A DNA stretch of 40,511 nucleotides, from the NCBI GenBank assembly GCA_964607375.1, contig CAZSJY010000011.1, positions 1 through 40,511 of the forward strand. Direction: 5' to 3'. Every line of letters starts with the position of its first letter. The stretch's first letter is position 1. The notes beneath the pieces were generated by a model. The model did not search any database. It saw only the letters and a list, made by a program, of their open reading frames with translations, and was not told the origin of the DNA. This document shows, piece by piece, positions 8,802 to 17,335 of this stretch. Both the position numbers and the translations under genes were made by a program. Origin of the DNA: JACNLC01 sp964607375 (GTDB lineage Bacteria > Fidelibacterota > Marinisomatia > SCGC-AAA003-L08 > JACNLC01).

Positions 8802-10274
8802 CTACTTTCTCCAAAAACTCCTACTAAAGAATACCATTACGGTAAATATCTCTAAACGACCCAAGAGCATGCAAAATGATAATAACCATTTACCGAGAGG
8901 ATGCAGAAGAGCATAGTTGTCAGAAGGTCCAAAGCTACCCAATGCCGGACCGATATTCCCAAGTGCTGATGCTGATGCTCCAATCGAAGATATTAAATCT
9001 ACATTCATCATCGTTAATAGAACAGTTGTTAAAGCAAAAATAAAAATGTAAAACAAGAAAAATCCAAGAGTATTTCTTACTATATCTGAGCTGACATGTT
9101 TACCCCCAATTTGCATCGGAATAATTGCTCTAGTATGCAATAGTCGTCTCGTTTCCATTGCTATATATTTTAGTATCAACATAACTCGGACAACTTTCAT
9201 ACCACCACCTGTTGACCCACCCATTCCACCAATAAACATTAAAGATAATAGTATAAATTTAGCCACGGGCAACCACAACTCATAATCTGCTGACCCGTAA
9301 CCTGTAGTTGTTACAATTGATACAGTTTGAAAGAGTGAATCTCTGATGTTTTCGTGATTAAATTGTTGAGTTTGAATTACTCGAGCAACAAAAATAACCA
9401 ATGTAACTAAAACCGCTAAACCCAAGAAATTTCTAAATTCTCTATCTTTGATGTATGATTTCACATCCCCTGTTACAGCCCTAAAGTGAAGAGAGAAATT
9501 TATCCCTGCTGCAAACATAAAAAAGATGATAATGTAGTGGATGAAAGAACTATCATAATAGGCAATACTTAGATTTTTTGTAGAAAAACCACCGGTAGGC
9601 ATTGTTGTAAATGAATGGCATACAGCATCAAACCAATCCATTCCACTAATACCAAGTAGAATCATTTCTGCAAATGTGAAACCTACATATACTAACCACA
9701 AATACTTAGCAGTTTCACGTACTCTTGGACTAATTTTATCTGCCACAGGTCCGGGTACTTCTGCTTTAAATAGTTGAACACCACCCACACCCAACAACGG
9801 AAGTATTGCAATCGTGAAAACTATAATTCCCATCCCACCAATCCACTGGATAAATGACCTCCAAAATAGAATTCCGTGAGGTAAACTTTCAATACCGTTT
9901 TCTAGATGAGGCATTGTACTTGGATTTCCAAGGATGGATGCACCGGTTGTTGTTACACCAGACATCGACTCGAAAAATGCATCAGTGAAGTTTGGAATGC
10001 ATCCACTCAAGTAAAACGGAAATGCACCAGCGAAAGCTGTAACAATCCAAGTTAGCGTTACTATTGCAAAACCATCTTTTGTGGTTAACTCAATTCTGCC
10101 TCGAGTGAACCAAGCTACTACCGCACCTAAACCTATCGATCCAATAGCTGATTGCAATAATGCGAATAAGTCATTCTCGCCATAGATTAAACTCAACCCT
10201 GAAGATAGGAGCATAAATACTCCAAGGAAAATCAAAATAATCCCAAGAATATGAGCAATTATTTTTTTATGCAT
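8802..10274 (-). CDS. trkH: Trk/Ktr potassium transporter membrane subunit
   Basis: K+ translocating subunit in the inner membrane. The 490 residues are almost wholly hydrophobic and show the fourfold M1-P-M2 pattern with selectivity-filter-like loops: SGVTTTGAS (about 104-112), FTTMPTGGFS (about 222-231), SIVTTTGYGS (about 317-326) and SASALGNIGPALG near the end. WRSFIQWIGGMGIIVF and GGMGGSTGGGMKV are typical of TrkH. The trkA regulator gene ends 3 bases upstream, so the two are co-transcribed. No signal for K+ or osmotic control was identified. Confidence 0.95.
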   Translation of the reverse strand: MHKKIIAHILGIILIFLGVFMLLSSGLSLIYGENDLFALLQSAIGSIGLGAVVAWFTRGRIELTTKDGFAIVTLTWIVTAFAGAFPFYLSGCIPNFTDAFFESMSGVTTTGASILGNPSTMPHLENGIESLPHGILFWRSFIQWIGGMGIIVFTIAILPLLGVGGVQLFKAEVPGPVADKISPRVRETAKYLWLVYVGFTFAEMILLGISGMDWFDAVCHSFTTMPTGGFSTKNLSIAYYDSSFIHYIIIFFMFAAGINFSLHFRAVTGDVKSYIKDREFRNFLGLAVLVTLVIFVARVIQTQQFNHENIRDSLFQTVSIVTTTGYGSADYELWLPVAKFILLSLMFIGGMGGSTGGGMKVVRVMLILKYIAMETRRLLHTRAIIPMQIGGKHVSSDIVRNTLGFFLFYIFIFALTTVLLTMMNVDLISSIGASASALGNIGPALGSFGPSDNYALLHPLGKWLLSFCMLLGRLEIFTVMVFFSRSFWRK

Positions 10275-10277
10275 AAT

Positions 10278-11630
10278 TTACTGGAATATTGTTTCAGCAT
10301 TTTGAACACACGCTGGTTTGGTAAACAATAATAGTTGATCATTCGGATGAATTACAGAATGTGGATTTGGAATTTCGACATTATCTCCTCTGATTATTGC
10401 TCCAAGTGCAATATCTTCAGGAATTTTATTGATGCTATATCTCTTTCTGACAAACTTACTTTCGTGACCAGCAGTTAATTCTAGAGCTTCGATATCTAGT
10501 TCATCAAAACGAGACACAGTAAAACTTTTCCCTTTTTCACTTCGAATAAAATTAATGATTTCGTTTACAGCAGATATATTTTTGCTAATGACAACATCTA
10601 CACCAATTCGACGGACTGCATGTAGGTAACTAGTAGTAGTGATATGAGGAAATACTTGCTTTGCTCCAAGGTGTTTGGCTAACATCGCAGATAAGATATT
10701 GGTTTGTTCATTATCTGTAACTGAAATAAAAATATCAGTTTCATTGATTCCTTCAGATTCCAAAAATCCGATATCTGTTCCACTTCCGTTTAATATCAAC
10801 GCTTCCGGATATTTCATACCCATTTCGATAGCCTTTGATTTATTTTTTTCAATTAATTTTACATTAAAGTCTTTTTGTAGTGATCTTGTTAATAATCGTC
10901 CAATTTTACTAGCTCCCAAAATCATAATACTCTTCACATCAATTGCAGGTTTACCTGCCATTTGTTGAATTTTTGATATGTCATGAGCTTTACCAACAAA
11001 ATACACTATATCATTCTTGCCATAGACAGTATTCTCATGTGGAATAAAAGTAGATTCTCCCCTGTTAACCACCACAAGTTTATGGTGTATAAATGGATTG
11101 GATAATTCAATATTTTGTACAGTTCTACCAATCAATGGTGATGATGGTTCTAGTTTTATTCCGACCATCATTATTTTTCCATCGTTGAATTCTTGAATTT
11201 CAACAGCTGATGATTGTCTTATCAATCGTTCAATCTCTCGTTGAGCAGCCCTTTCAGGGTAGGTTACATGATCAATACCAAACTGTTCTGGAGTTATGAT
11301 TGCATTTTTATGGCAATATTCTGTACTTCTAAGACGACATATTATTTTCTTTGCTCCTAGTTTTCTACCAATACGGGCAGCAACAATATTAACTTCATCA
11401 ACTCTTGTCAATCCAAGAAGGATGTCGATTTCTTCCATATTAACTTGCTGAAGTACACGCTGTGAGGTTCCATCTCCCTCAAAAACTTTTGCGTCAATTG
11501 TGCTTCCAATAAATTCACATTTTTTTGGATCATTATCCACAATTGTAATTTCATAATCCTCCGCACTAAGAGTTTTGGCAAGATTATATCCAACTTCTCC
11601 AGCTCCAATTATAAGTACTTTTTTTTCCAT
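10278..11630 (-). CDS. trkA: Trk potassium uptake regulatory subunit TrkA
   Basis: Cytoplasmic NAD(H)/nucleotide-binding regulator of TrkH. The 450-residue protein has the full duplicated architecture: a first Rossmann domain beginning VLIIGAGEVGYNLA (5-18) with the acidic TIVDND, a TrkA_C domain around 145-220, a second Rossmann domain beginning IMILGASKIGRLL (about 236), and a second TrkA_C domain at the end. Full length with both halves is typical of TrkA rather than the half-size KtrA. The start at 11630 directly precedes the glycine-rich motif. It is followed at once by trkH. Confidence 0.95.
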   Translation of the reverse strand: MEKKVLIIGAGEVGYNLAKTLSAEDYEITIVDNDPKKCEFIGSTIDAKVFEGDGTSQRVLQQVNMEEIDILLGLTRVDEVNIVAARIGRKLGAKKIICRLRSTEYCHKNAIITPEQFGIDHVTYPERAAQREIERLIRQSSAVEIQEFNDGKIMMVGIKLEPSSPLIGRTVQNIELSNPFIHHKLVVVNRGESTFIPHENTVYGKNDIVYFVGKAHDISKIQQMAGKPAIDVKSIMILGASKIGRLLTRSLQKDFNVKLIEKNKSKAIEMGMKYPEALILNGSGTDIGFLESEGINETDIFISVTDNEQTNILSAMLAKHLGAKQVFPHITTTSYLHAVRRIGVDVVISKNISAVNEIINFIRSEKGKSFTVSRFDELDIEALELTAGHESKFVRKRYSINKIPEDIALGAIIRGDNVEIPNPHSVIHPNDQLLLFTKPACVQNAETIFQ

Positions 11631-11712
11631 AATGTAATAATTCTATATTCCAAAATTCAGTAACTAATATTATTCCAAATTATTCTTATGAAACAAGTTT
11701 TTACTTTAATAG

Positions 11713-11734
11713 AAAAAAACCTCCATTTAGGAGA
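11713..11734 (-). terminator. Intrinsic terminator after the FlgD-domain gene
   Basis: Read on the minus strand, a short stem CTCC/GGAG with the loop TAAAT is followed by seven T residues. It lies about 27 bases after the stop at 11761 and before trkA, so it would separate the secreted-protein gene from the trk operon. The stem is only 4-5 pairs, hence moderate confidence. Confidence 0.5.
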
Positions 11735-11760
11735 TTTAGGATTAACTACAACTTCCATCT

Positions 11761-12519
11761 TTATTGTTTGACTAATGTCATCAAAATCATTTTCTCAAAA
11801 TTAGGTGCAACCATTTTCAAAAAATACATTCCATTTGGCATAGTTCTTCCATACTTATCAATCCCATCCCAAACGATGCTATATGATCCATTATCAACGA
11901 AATCACTTACCAATGTTTTCACTTCATTTCCATCATCGTCTAACACTACAATATTAACAATTCCTGAAGAAGAAATTGTGTAATCAATCTGAGTTGAAGA
12001 GTCAAATGGATTTGGGAAGTTTTGATATAACTCTGTTCTGAAATCCGAAAATAAATCAGCTTGATACGAGGCAGGAATATCGATTTCAAATTTTGGAGTA
12101 GTAATTTTTGATTCTAACCCTTCACCGTGCTGTCCTGCAATAATTGTATTATTAAAATCAACTACACTAATTCCTGTAAAATTATCAACTCCAGAAAATT
12201 CGGCACTAACAATGTTAGCTGTATTTTCTCCTGAAAGAAGTTCGTTTCCCTTCAAACTGAATATAAATCCATTTACGGTTCCTTGTTCTTCTTCAACATA
12301 TTCAAAAGTAAATCCATCAATTAAAGGTAACATCTCAGCCAACATAATTTCATTTGGATTGTATTTTATTTGAAATTGAACACCATAAATATCGTAATCA
12401 GATTCAATGATCAAATTTACAATAGAATGATTATCAGCTTTCTGTAAAAATCCAATTGTACTTTCTTCTGTGAAAACAATTGAACAAACAACTAAGAGAA
12501 ATAGAAAATGCTTTAAAAT
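11761..12519 (-). CDS. Secreted protein with FlgD-like sorting domain, non-AUG start
   Basis: The C-terminal 90 residues are an FlgD-like Ig domain of the type seen at the ends of type IX-like secreted proteins in FCB bacteria: LYQNFPNPF (about 164-172), a central VLDDDGNEVKTLV, IVWDGIDKYGR and NGMYFLKM near the end. The N-terminal region (about 40-130) is beta-rich and reminiscent of a cohesin fold (YGVQFQIKYNP). Frame and composition continue upstream of the nearest usable start (TTG, 12414) into a clear signal peptide, KHFLFLLVVCSIVFTEE, with no stop. Between the in-frame stop at 12547-12549 and 12414 there is no ATG, GTG or TTG. The best start is ATT at 12519 (or 12522), just after an AGGGGGGAG ribosome-binding site. 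The alternative is a gene that has lost its start. Function beyond the cell surface is unknown. Confidence 0.7.
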   Translation of the reverse strand: MLKHFLFLLVVCSIVFTEESTIGFLQKADNHSIVNLIIESDYDIYGVQFQIKYNPNEIMLAEMLPLIDGFTFEYVEEEQGTVNGFIFSLKGNELLSGENTANIVSAEFSGVDNFTGISVVDFNNTIIAGQHGEGLESKITTPKFEIDIPASYQADLFSDFRTELYQNFPNPFDSSTQIDYTISSSGIVNIVVLDDDGNEVKTLVSDFVDNGSYSIVWDGIDKYGRTMPNGMYFLKMVAPNFEKMILMTLVKQ

Positions 12520-12523
12520 AATT

Positions 12524-12532
12524 CTCCCCCCT
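12524..12532 (-). promoter_or_regulatory. Strong RBS in front of the proposed AUU start
   Basis: AGGGGGGAG on the minus strand is the strongest purine-rich ribosome-binding sequence noticed in the window. It sits 4 bases before the ATT codon at 12519 and 1 base before the ATT at 12522. Counting from the AGGGGG core, the ATT at 12519 is about 7 bases away, a normal spacing. Confidence 0.55.
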
Positions 12533-12566
12533 AAACAATTTATAAGTTACAAAATATCAATGACCA

Positions 12567-13031
12567 TTATCCCAAATTTTTCTTCATATCTTCGGTTAAA
12601 TAACCTGTTTTGTATTCATCTTCTTTAAGATTTCCAGTTGCTTTTTGAATAGCTTTTAGAATATCTCTACGACTAATAACTCCAACAAGTTTATGGTCTT
12701 CTAAAACAGGAGCTCTTCGATACGTACTGTGTAAAAACATATCAACTGCAGTATAAATATCATCGTTGGGATGAAGTGTTTTACAGGGTTCAGTCATATA
12801 ATCTGAAACTGATCCACACGGAACATCGTGAAAGCTTTCGTTTGCCATAATCTGTATGCAATCCTTTTCGGACAATATACCAACCAATTCATTTTCATCA
12901 TTTACTACTGGAGCACCGGATATTCTGTGATCAAGTAATAATTCAATTGCTCGACAAACATCCATTTCAGGTTTAACACTAATGACTTTTGTAGTCATAT
13001 AATTTTTTACTTTTGGGAGAATTTCACTCAT
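12567..13031 (-). CDS. CBS-pair domain protein
   Basis: A 154-residue stand-alone Bateman module. CBS repeat 1 (about 8-65) contains VKPEMDVCRAIELLLDHRIS and GAPVVNDENELVGILSEKD. Repeat 2 (about 75-135) contains LHPNDDIYTAVDMFLHSTYR and RAPVLEDHKLVGVISRRDI. Such proteins bind adenine nucleotides and sense energy state, but the partner is not evident here. GGAAGGGA precedes the ATG. The neighbours (secreted protein, comEC) give no functional link. Confidence 0.85.
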   Translation of the reverse strand: MSEILPKVKNYMTTKVISVKPEMDVCRAIELLLDHRISGAPVVNDENELVGILSEKDCIQIMANESFHDVPCGSVSDYMTEPCKTLHPNDDIYTAVDMFLHSTYRRAPVLEDHKLVGVISRRDILKAIQKATGNLKEDEYKTGYLTEDMKKNLG

Positions 13032-13177
13032 AATATCCCTTCCATTATCATCTTTTGTGATTAATATTTATACTATAAATTAACAACCTATTTAATAATA
13101 AACACAAAGAATAAATTATTTACATTTTCTATCCTGTTGGATTTTAAGTTATCTGTCTACTGTCAGAGTTACTTCTT

Positions 13178-15481
13178 CTATTTTCGAATCACTTTCAACT
13201 GTTGACTATTAGTTTTCGACTCAATTGTAATAGCTCCATCCTCATCTGTTCTATATATCACAGTTCCGGTATTTTCCCAGCGTTCAATTATTTTTTGTGA
13301 TGGATGTCCGAATTTGTTGTTCAATCCACAAGAAATCACTCCAATATCAGCGGAACACAAATTAACAATTTCTTGCGAGGAACTGGTTTTAGAACCATGA
13401 TGTCCGACTTTTATCACATCTACATCAATAAACTCTCCAACCTTCTTATACATCATTTCAGCTTTTTCTTCTGCATCACCTGTAAACAAAAATGAATTAT
13501 CTCCATGATCAACTCTGATAATCAACGAAGCATTGTTGATGTTTCGTACATTCAGCGAGCTAATACTATCAGGATATAATATTGTCAATGTTAACTCACC
13601 AAACTCATAAATCTCTCCAGGCTTTGGGATGTCTATCGTAATTTCATTCTTGTCTGATTCCTCTAGGATGTTTCGATACAATTTTGATTGATAATCGTTA
13701 TGAGTATCCCAAACTTGTTCAATTCCAACTTCCTTCAATAAAGTTTGAAATCCTCCAATATGGTCAGCGTGTGGATGAGACATAATCGCAAGGTTAACAT
13801 TATTAATTCCACGATATCTTAGATAAGGTAAAATCACCCATTTCCCATAATCTTTTCCAAATCCACAATAACCCGCATCAATCAGAATTGTATTTTCTTC
13901 ATCCTCGATAATACAAGCATCTCCCTGTCCAACATCCAGGAAAGTAAATCGAACTGAAGGACTTTCAAATATCGTCTGCCAAACAAAAATATTCCAGATT
14001 ATAAGTGTAGAAAAAAGCAATCTTTTATGATACTTCCTAAATCCAAAACTGAACATAACGACAATTGAGGTAAATAAAATTATCAGATTTAATAGTGAAA
14101 TACCACCAACCATCACTCTTGAAAGTGGAATTTGCTCCAAACCATAACTTACATAATCAAGACATCGTAACAATAACCATCCAGCGTTTCCGTAAATTGA
14201 AGCAATTGAAGTTGAGAGGATATCCATTAGCAAAGTTATTAGTCCTGCTATGACTGAAATTCCAGCAAGAGGAACAGCAAGTAAATTACCAAACACCGCC
14301 CAAACTGGAATTGAATAAAAAGTTAGTGCGATTGGTAGAGATGTCCCCATTTGTGCTCCAAATGATACAAACATCAAATCGAATATCCCTCGTGGAATTT
14401 TCTTCTTTCTTAGTTTTTTGACAATTTTCAATTTTTCCTGCAACTTGTCAATTTGTGGATGAACATACAAAATCCCTGCAACAGCTCCAAAAGATAATTG
14501 AAATCCTAAATCAAACAACTGCGATGGATTCCATAACAAAATAACAAATCCAGTAGTGCCTAAAATATTCCAAGGATGAATTATTTTGTTTCGGTATTTC
14601 CCAAAAATATATAGAATTGCCATTATTCCAGCTCGAACAACACTTGTTGGGAATCCGGTTAACACCATATAAAATAACAAACCTAAAATGATAAAAATCA
14701 TCTTCCACAAATCCTTCAATCTTAAAACAGCAGAAAGTGACATTAATATCAGTAGAATGTAACCTAAATGAAGACCTGAAACAGCAAGAATATGCACTAC
14801 CCCAATTTGCTGGAATCTCTGGAATATCTCGGGATGAATCTCTCCTTTTTCACCTAACAATAATCCCATCATCAAACCTGAATAAGTCTCACCTATATAT
14901 TGCTGAATTTTCTGTTTGATATTCTGACGAATTTTATATGATGTAGCTGAGACACTCAAATTATCATTTGATTGAATTTCAACAATTTCAAAGTTATTAG
15001 AGACAATATGTGAGATTCCTTTTCGTTCAAGGAATTTCCTATAATCAAAAGCACCTGGATTTCGAGCTGAGGAGGGTCGCTCAAGTTTGCATTTTATGGT
15101 GAGTGTATCATTAGGAAGCACATTCAGACTATCAACAGAACGAAGTAACAATTTTGTGGGACTATTCACTACATCCAACTTGTAGTGAATGTTATTTCTT
15201 TTCTTTTTTATATCATCAACTATTGAGATGATTTGATAAGTCTTTTCTGAACTATATTCTTGTATTTTAGTCTTTGTTTGCTGAACTCTAACTCCCATTA
15301 GCAAAATTAAAATTAGTGGAACAGCATAACCATAATACCGAGTAAATAAAATTGGTATAAATGAAACCAAACATACAACAGTCAAAAATATAGATATTTC
15401 AAAATATGAAAATAGCATAATTGCTAATATTTGAAATGGAACTAATCTAAAAATGGGATGTTTTGTGAGAAAAGCGTTCAT
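13178..15481 (-). CDS. comEC: ComEC/Rec2 DNA-uptake channel
   Basis: Inner-membrane channel that brings single-stranded DNA into the cytoplasm during natural transformation. The 767 residues contain an N-terminal DUF4131/OB-like region (about 30-170), the Competence membrane domain with GLLLGEKGEIHPEI and HILAVSGLHLGYIL (about 205-240) and several helices to about 500, and a C-terminal metallo-beta-lactamase domain with FLDVGQGDACII, SHPHADHIGG and VGHHGSKTSS. All three expected domains are intact. ATG at 15481 is preferred over a TTG two codons upstream. Presence of comEC suggests natural competence, but no other com genes are nearby. NadE lies 32 bases upstream of this start, so co-transcription is possible. 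Confidence 0.95.
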   Translation of the reverse strand: MNAFLTKHPIFRLVPFQILAIMLFSYFEISIFLTVVCLVSFIPILFTRYYGYAVPLILILLMGVRVQQTKTKIQEYSSEKTYQIISIVDDIKKKRNNIHYKLDVVNSPTKLLLRSVDSLNVLPNDTLTIKCKLERPSSARNPGAFDYRKFLERKGISHIVSNNFEIVEIQSNDNLSVSATSYKIRQNIKQKIQQYIGETYSGLMMGLLLGEKGEIHPEIFQRFQQIGVVHILAVSGLHLGYILLILMSLSAVLRLKDLWKMIFIILGLLFYMVLTGFPTSVVRAGIMAILYIFGKYRNKIIHPWNILGTTGFVILLWNPSQLFDLGFQLSFGAVAGILYVHPQIDKLQEKLKIVKKLRKKKIPRGIFDLMFVSFGAQMGTSLPIALTFYSIPVWAVFGNLLAVPLAGISVIAGLITLLMDILSTSIASIYGNAGWLLLRCLDYVSYGLEQIPLSRVMVGGISLLNLIILFTSIVVMFSFGFRKYHKRLLFSTLIIWNIFVWQTIFESPSVRFTFLDVGQGDACIIEDEENTILIDAGYCGFGKDYGKWVILPYLRYRGINNVNLAIMSHPHADHIGGFQTLLKEVGIEQVWDTHNDYQSKLYRNILEESDKNEITIDIPKPGEIYEFGELTLTILYPDSISSLNVRNINNASLIIRVDHGDNSFLFTGDAEEKAEMMYKKVGEFIDVDVIKVGHHGSKTSSSQEIVNLCSADIGVISCGLNNKFGHPSQKIIERWENTGTVIYRTDEDGAITIESKTNSQQLKVIRK

Positions 15482-15512
15482 TATCAATTTTCAGATTTAA
15501 ATTGTCAATTAC

Positions 15513-17123
15513 TTAATCATCTCTGAAGTGATTTACTATAGGATAGCGCCGACCGATACCAAATGCTTTAATAGAAATTCGAATTCCCGGTGCGGATTGC
15601 CGTCTCTTATATTCTGCTAGACGAATTTTACGAAGTAAATCATTCACCAATTCAGGGTCATATCCATCCAAAATTAACTCGTCAGCGTATTTCTGTTCCA
15701 TCACAATTTTATCCACTATCGGACTAACCAAATCGTAATCAAATGGATCAACTTGATCTGGTTTGAGCTCTGCTGATGGTGGTTTTGTGATTGTGTTTTT
15801 CGGAATAATCTCTTTTCCATAAAATTTATTTATCCATCTCGACACAGAGTAAACTTGGGTTTTATTTAAATCGCTAATAACACCCAATGCTCCAGCCATA
15901 TCACCATACATAGTGCAATATCCGAGAGCAGTTTCAGTTTTATTACCCGTGTTTAGTAGTAACGCATTTTGTTTGTTTGCAATCGCCATCAATAAATTTC
16001 CTCGAATACGAGCTTGTAAATTCTCTTCTGCCAAACCAAACTTGGTTCCCTCAAATACTGGTTCAAGAGATTTGAGCATCTCCGCATTAATTTCTTCTAT
16101 AGGAATAACTTTAAATTCAATCATAAGATTTTCTGCCAGTAACTGTGCATCTAATAGGCTATGGTCAGAAGAGAACTCTGAAGGAAGTGCTACACCAACC
16201 ACATTCTTTGGTTTCAATGCGTTTGCTGCAATTGCTGCTGTTAGTGCAGAGTCAATTCCCCCACTTAACCCAATTATCGCTTGAGTATGACCAGTTTTAC
16301 TGAAATAATCTTTAACTCCCAATGTAAGAGCGTTGTAAATCTGCTCTTCTTCACTTTTTACTATTATATGAGTTTCTTTTGAATATTCTGTATCAATTAT
16401 TGTGGTTTCACTTTTAAATGATTTTGCCAAACCAATAATTTTACCACTTGAATCAACTGCAAACGAAGCTCCATCAAATACAAGGTCATCTTGAGCACCC
16501 ACCAAATTACAGTAGATAAAGTGTTTCTTTAAGTGTTTAGCTTTATCTTTAACTAATGCAATGCGTTGTGACAACTTATCTATACTAAATGGAGATGCTG
16601 AAATATTAATGATAATTTCTGCCCCATTGTTCACTAATTCATCGCTTACTTTCACAGAATAATCCTCATCCCACAAGTCTTCACAAATTTGTACTCCAAA
16701 GGAAACTACAGTATTTTTGATATTTAATTTGAATGGTTCAATCTTTTTAGAGGGAGTAAAATATCTGTCTTCATCAAATACATCGTAAGTCGGTAATAGA
16801 GTTTTGTCACGATATCCAATTATCTTTCCATGCTGCATAATAACAGCCGTATTGAATAATTGATTTTCATCTTTTCTGATGGCACCTAGAATTACTGGAG
16901 TTTCACCAACTTTTGATGCAATATCTAACAAATACTTCTTAACTTGAACAATAAATTTTGGTTCGAATAGTAAATCTTGAGGAGGGTAACCTGTAATAGC
17001 CATCTCAGGAAAAACAATAATATCCACTTGGGAAGAATACTTTGCAATTACCCTCTTTATCTCATCTGAGTTTTGCGAGATTGCTCCAACTATTGTGTTG
17101 ATCTGTGCTAATGCAATTTTCAT
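15513..17123 (-). CDS. nadE: Glutamine-dependent NAD+ synthetase
   Basis: Last step of NAD+ biosynthesis: converts nicotinate adenine dinucleotide to NAD+ with ATP and ammonia drawn from glutamine. The 536 residues combine an N-terminal nitrilase-type glutaminase with the Glu-Lys-Cys triad (FPEMAITGYPPQDL, RDKTLLPTYDVFDE, VQICEDLW) and a C-terminal synthetase with the PP-loop IGLSGGIDSALTAAIAA (about 284-300). DMAGALGVISDLNKTQVY and the C-terminal RKIRLAEYKRRQSAPG block are typical. The nitrilase domain means it can use glutamine directly. comEC follows. Confidence 0.96.
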   Translation of the reverse strand: MKIALAQINTIVGAISQNSDEIKRVIAKYSSQVDIIVFPEMAITGYPPQDLLFEPKFIVQVKKYLLDIASKVGETPVILGAIRKDENQLFNTAVIMQHGKIIGYRDKTLLPTYDVFDEDRYFTPSKKIEPFKLNIKNTVVSFGVQICEDLWDEDYSVKVSDELVNNGAEIIINISASPFSIDKLSQRIALVKDKAKHLKKHFIYCNLVGAQDDLVFDGASFAVDSSGKIIGLAKSFKSETTIIDTEYSKETHIIVKSEEEQIYNALTLGVKDYFSKTGHTQAIIGLSGGIDSALTAAIAANALKPKNVVGVALPSEFSSDHSLLDAQLLAENLMIEFKVIPIEEINAEMLKSLEPVFEGTKFGLAEENLQARIRGNLLMAIANKQNALLLNTGNKTETALGYCTMYGDMAGALGVISDLNKTQVYSVSRWINKFYGKEIIPKNTITKPPSAELKPDQVDPFDYDLVSPIVDKIVMEQKYADELILDGYDPELVNDLLRKIRLAEYKRRQSAPGIRISIKAFGIGRRYPIVNHFRDD

Positions 17124-17335
17124 CGTTTATAAGAAACTTGAAGTTGAAAAACAGAAATTTGGATATTCCAACACACCTTCTTCACATTTCTCCAGTTTTC
17201 TATAACTCCAATTCACTTTTTCACCACTTCTTCTCTTCTTTTTTAAAACCACAAAGCTCTTAAAGAACACTCAAGGTACACGAATTTTCCTTGTATACTA
17301 CCAGATCCTCCAGCTCCCATTCTCACACTCTCCAA
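17124..17335. other. Pyrimidine-rich spacer between nadE and asnS
   Basis: About 210 bases with no gene on either strand. The plus strand is unusually rich in TTC/CTTC runs and contains TCCAATTCACTTTTTC at 17207-17222, repeated exactly at 27047-27062 in another spacer. No convincing terminator stem was found. Confidence 0.4.

Noticed and set aside
11761..12414. TTG at 12414 as the start of the FlgD-domain protein
   Set aside because: It would remove an intact signal peptide from a protein type that must be exported, and no ribosome-binding site precedes it.
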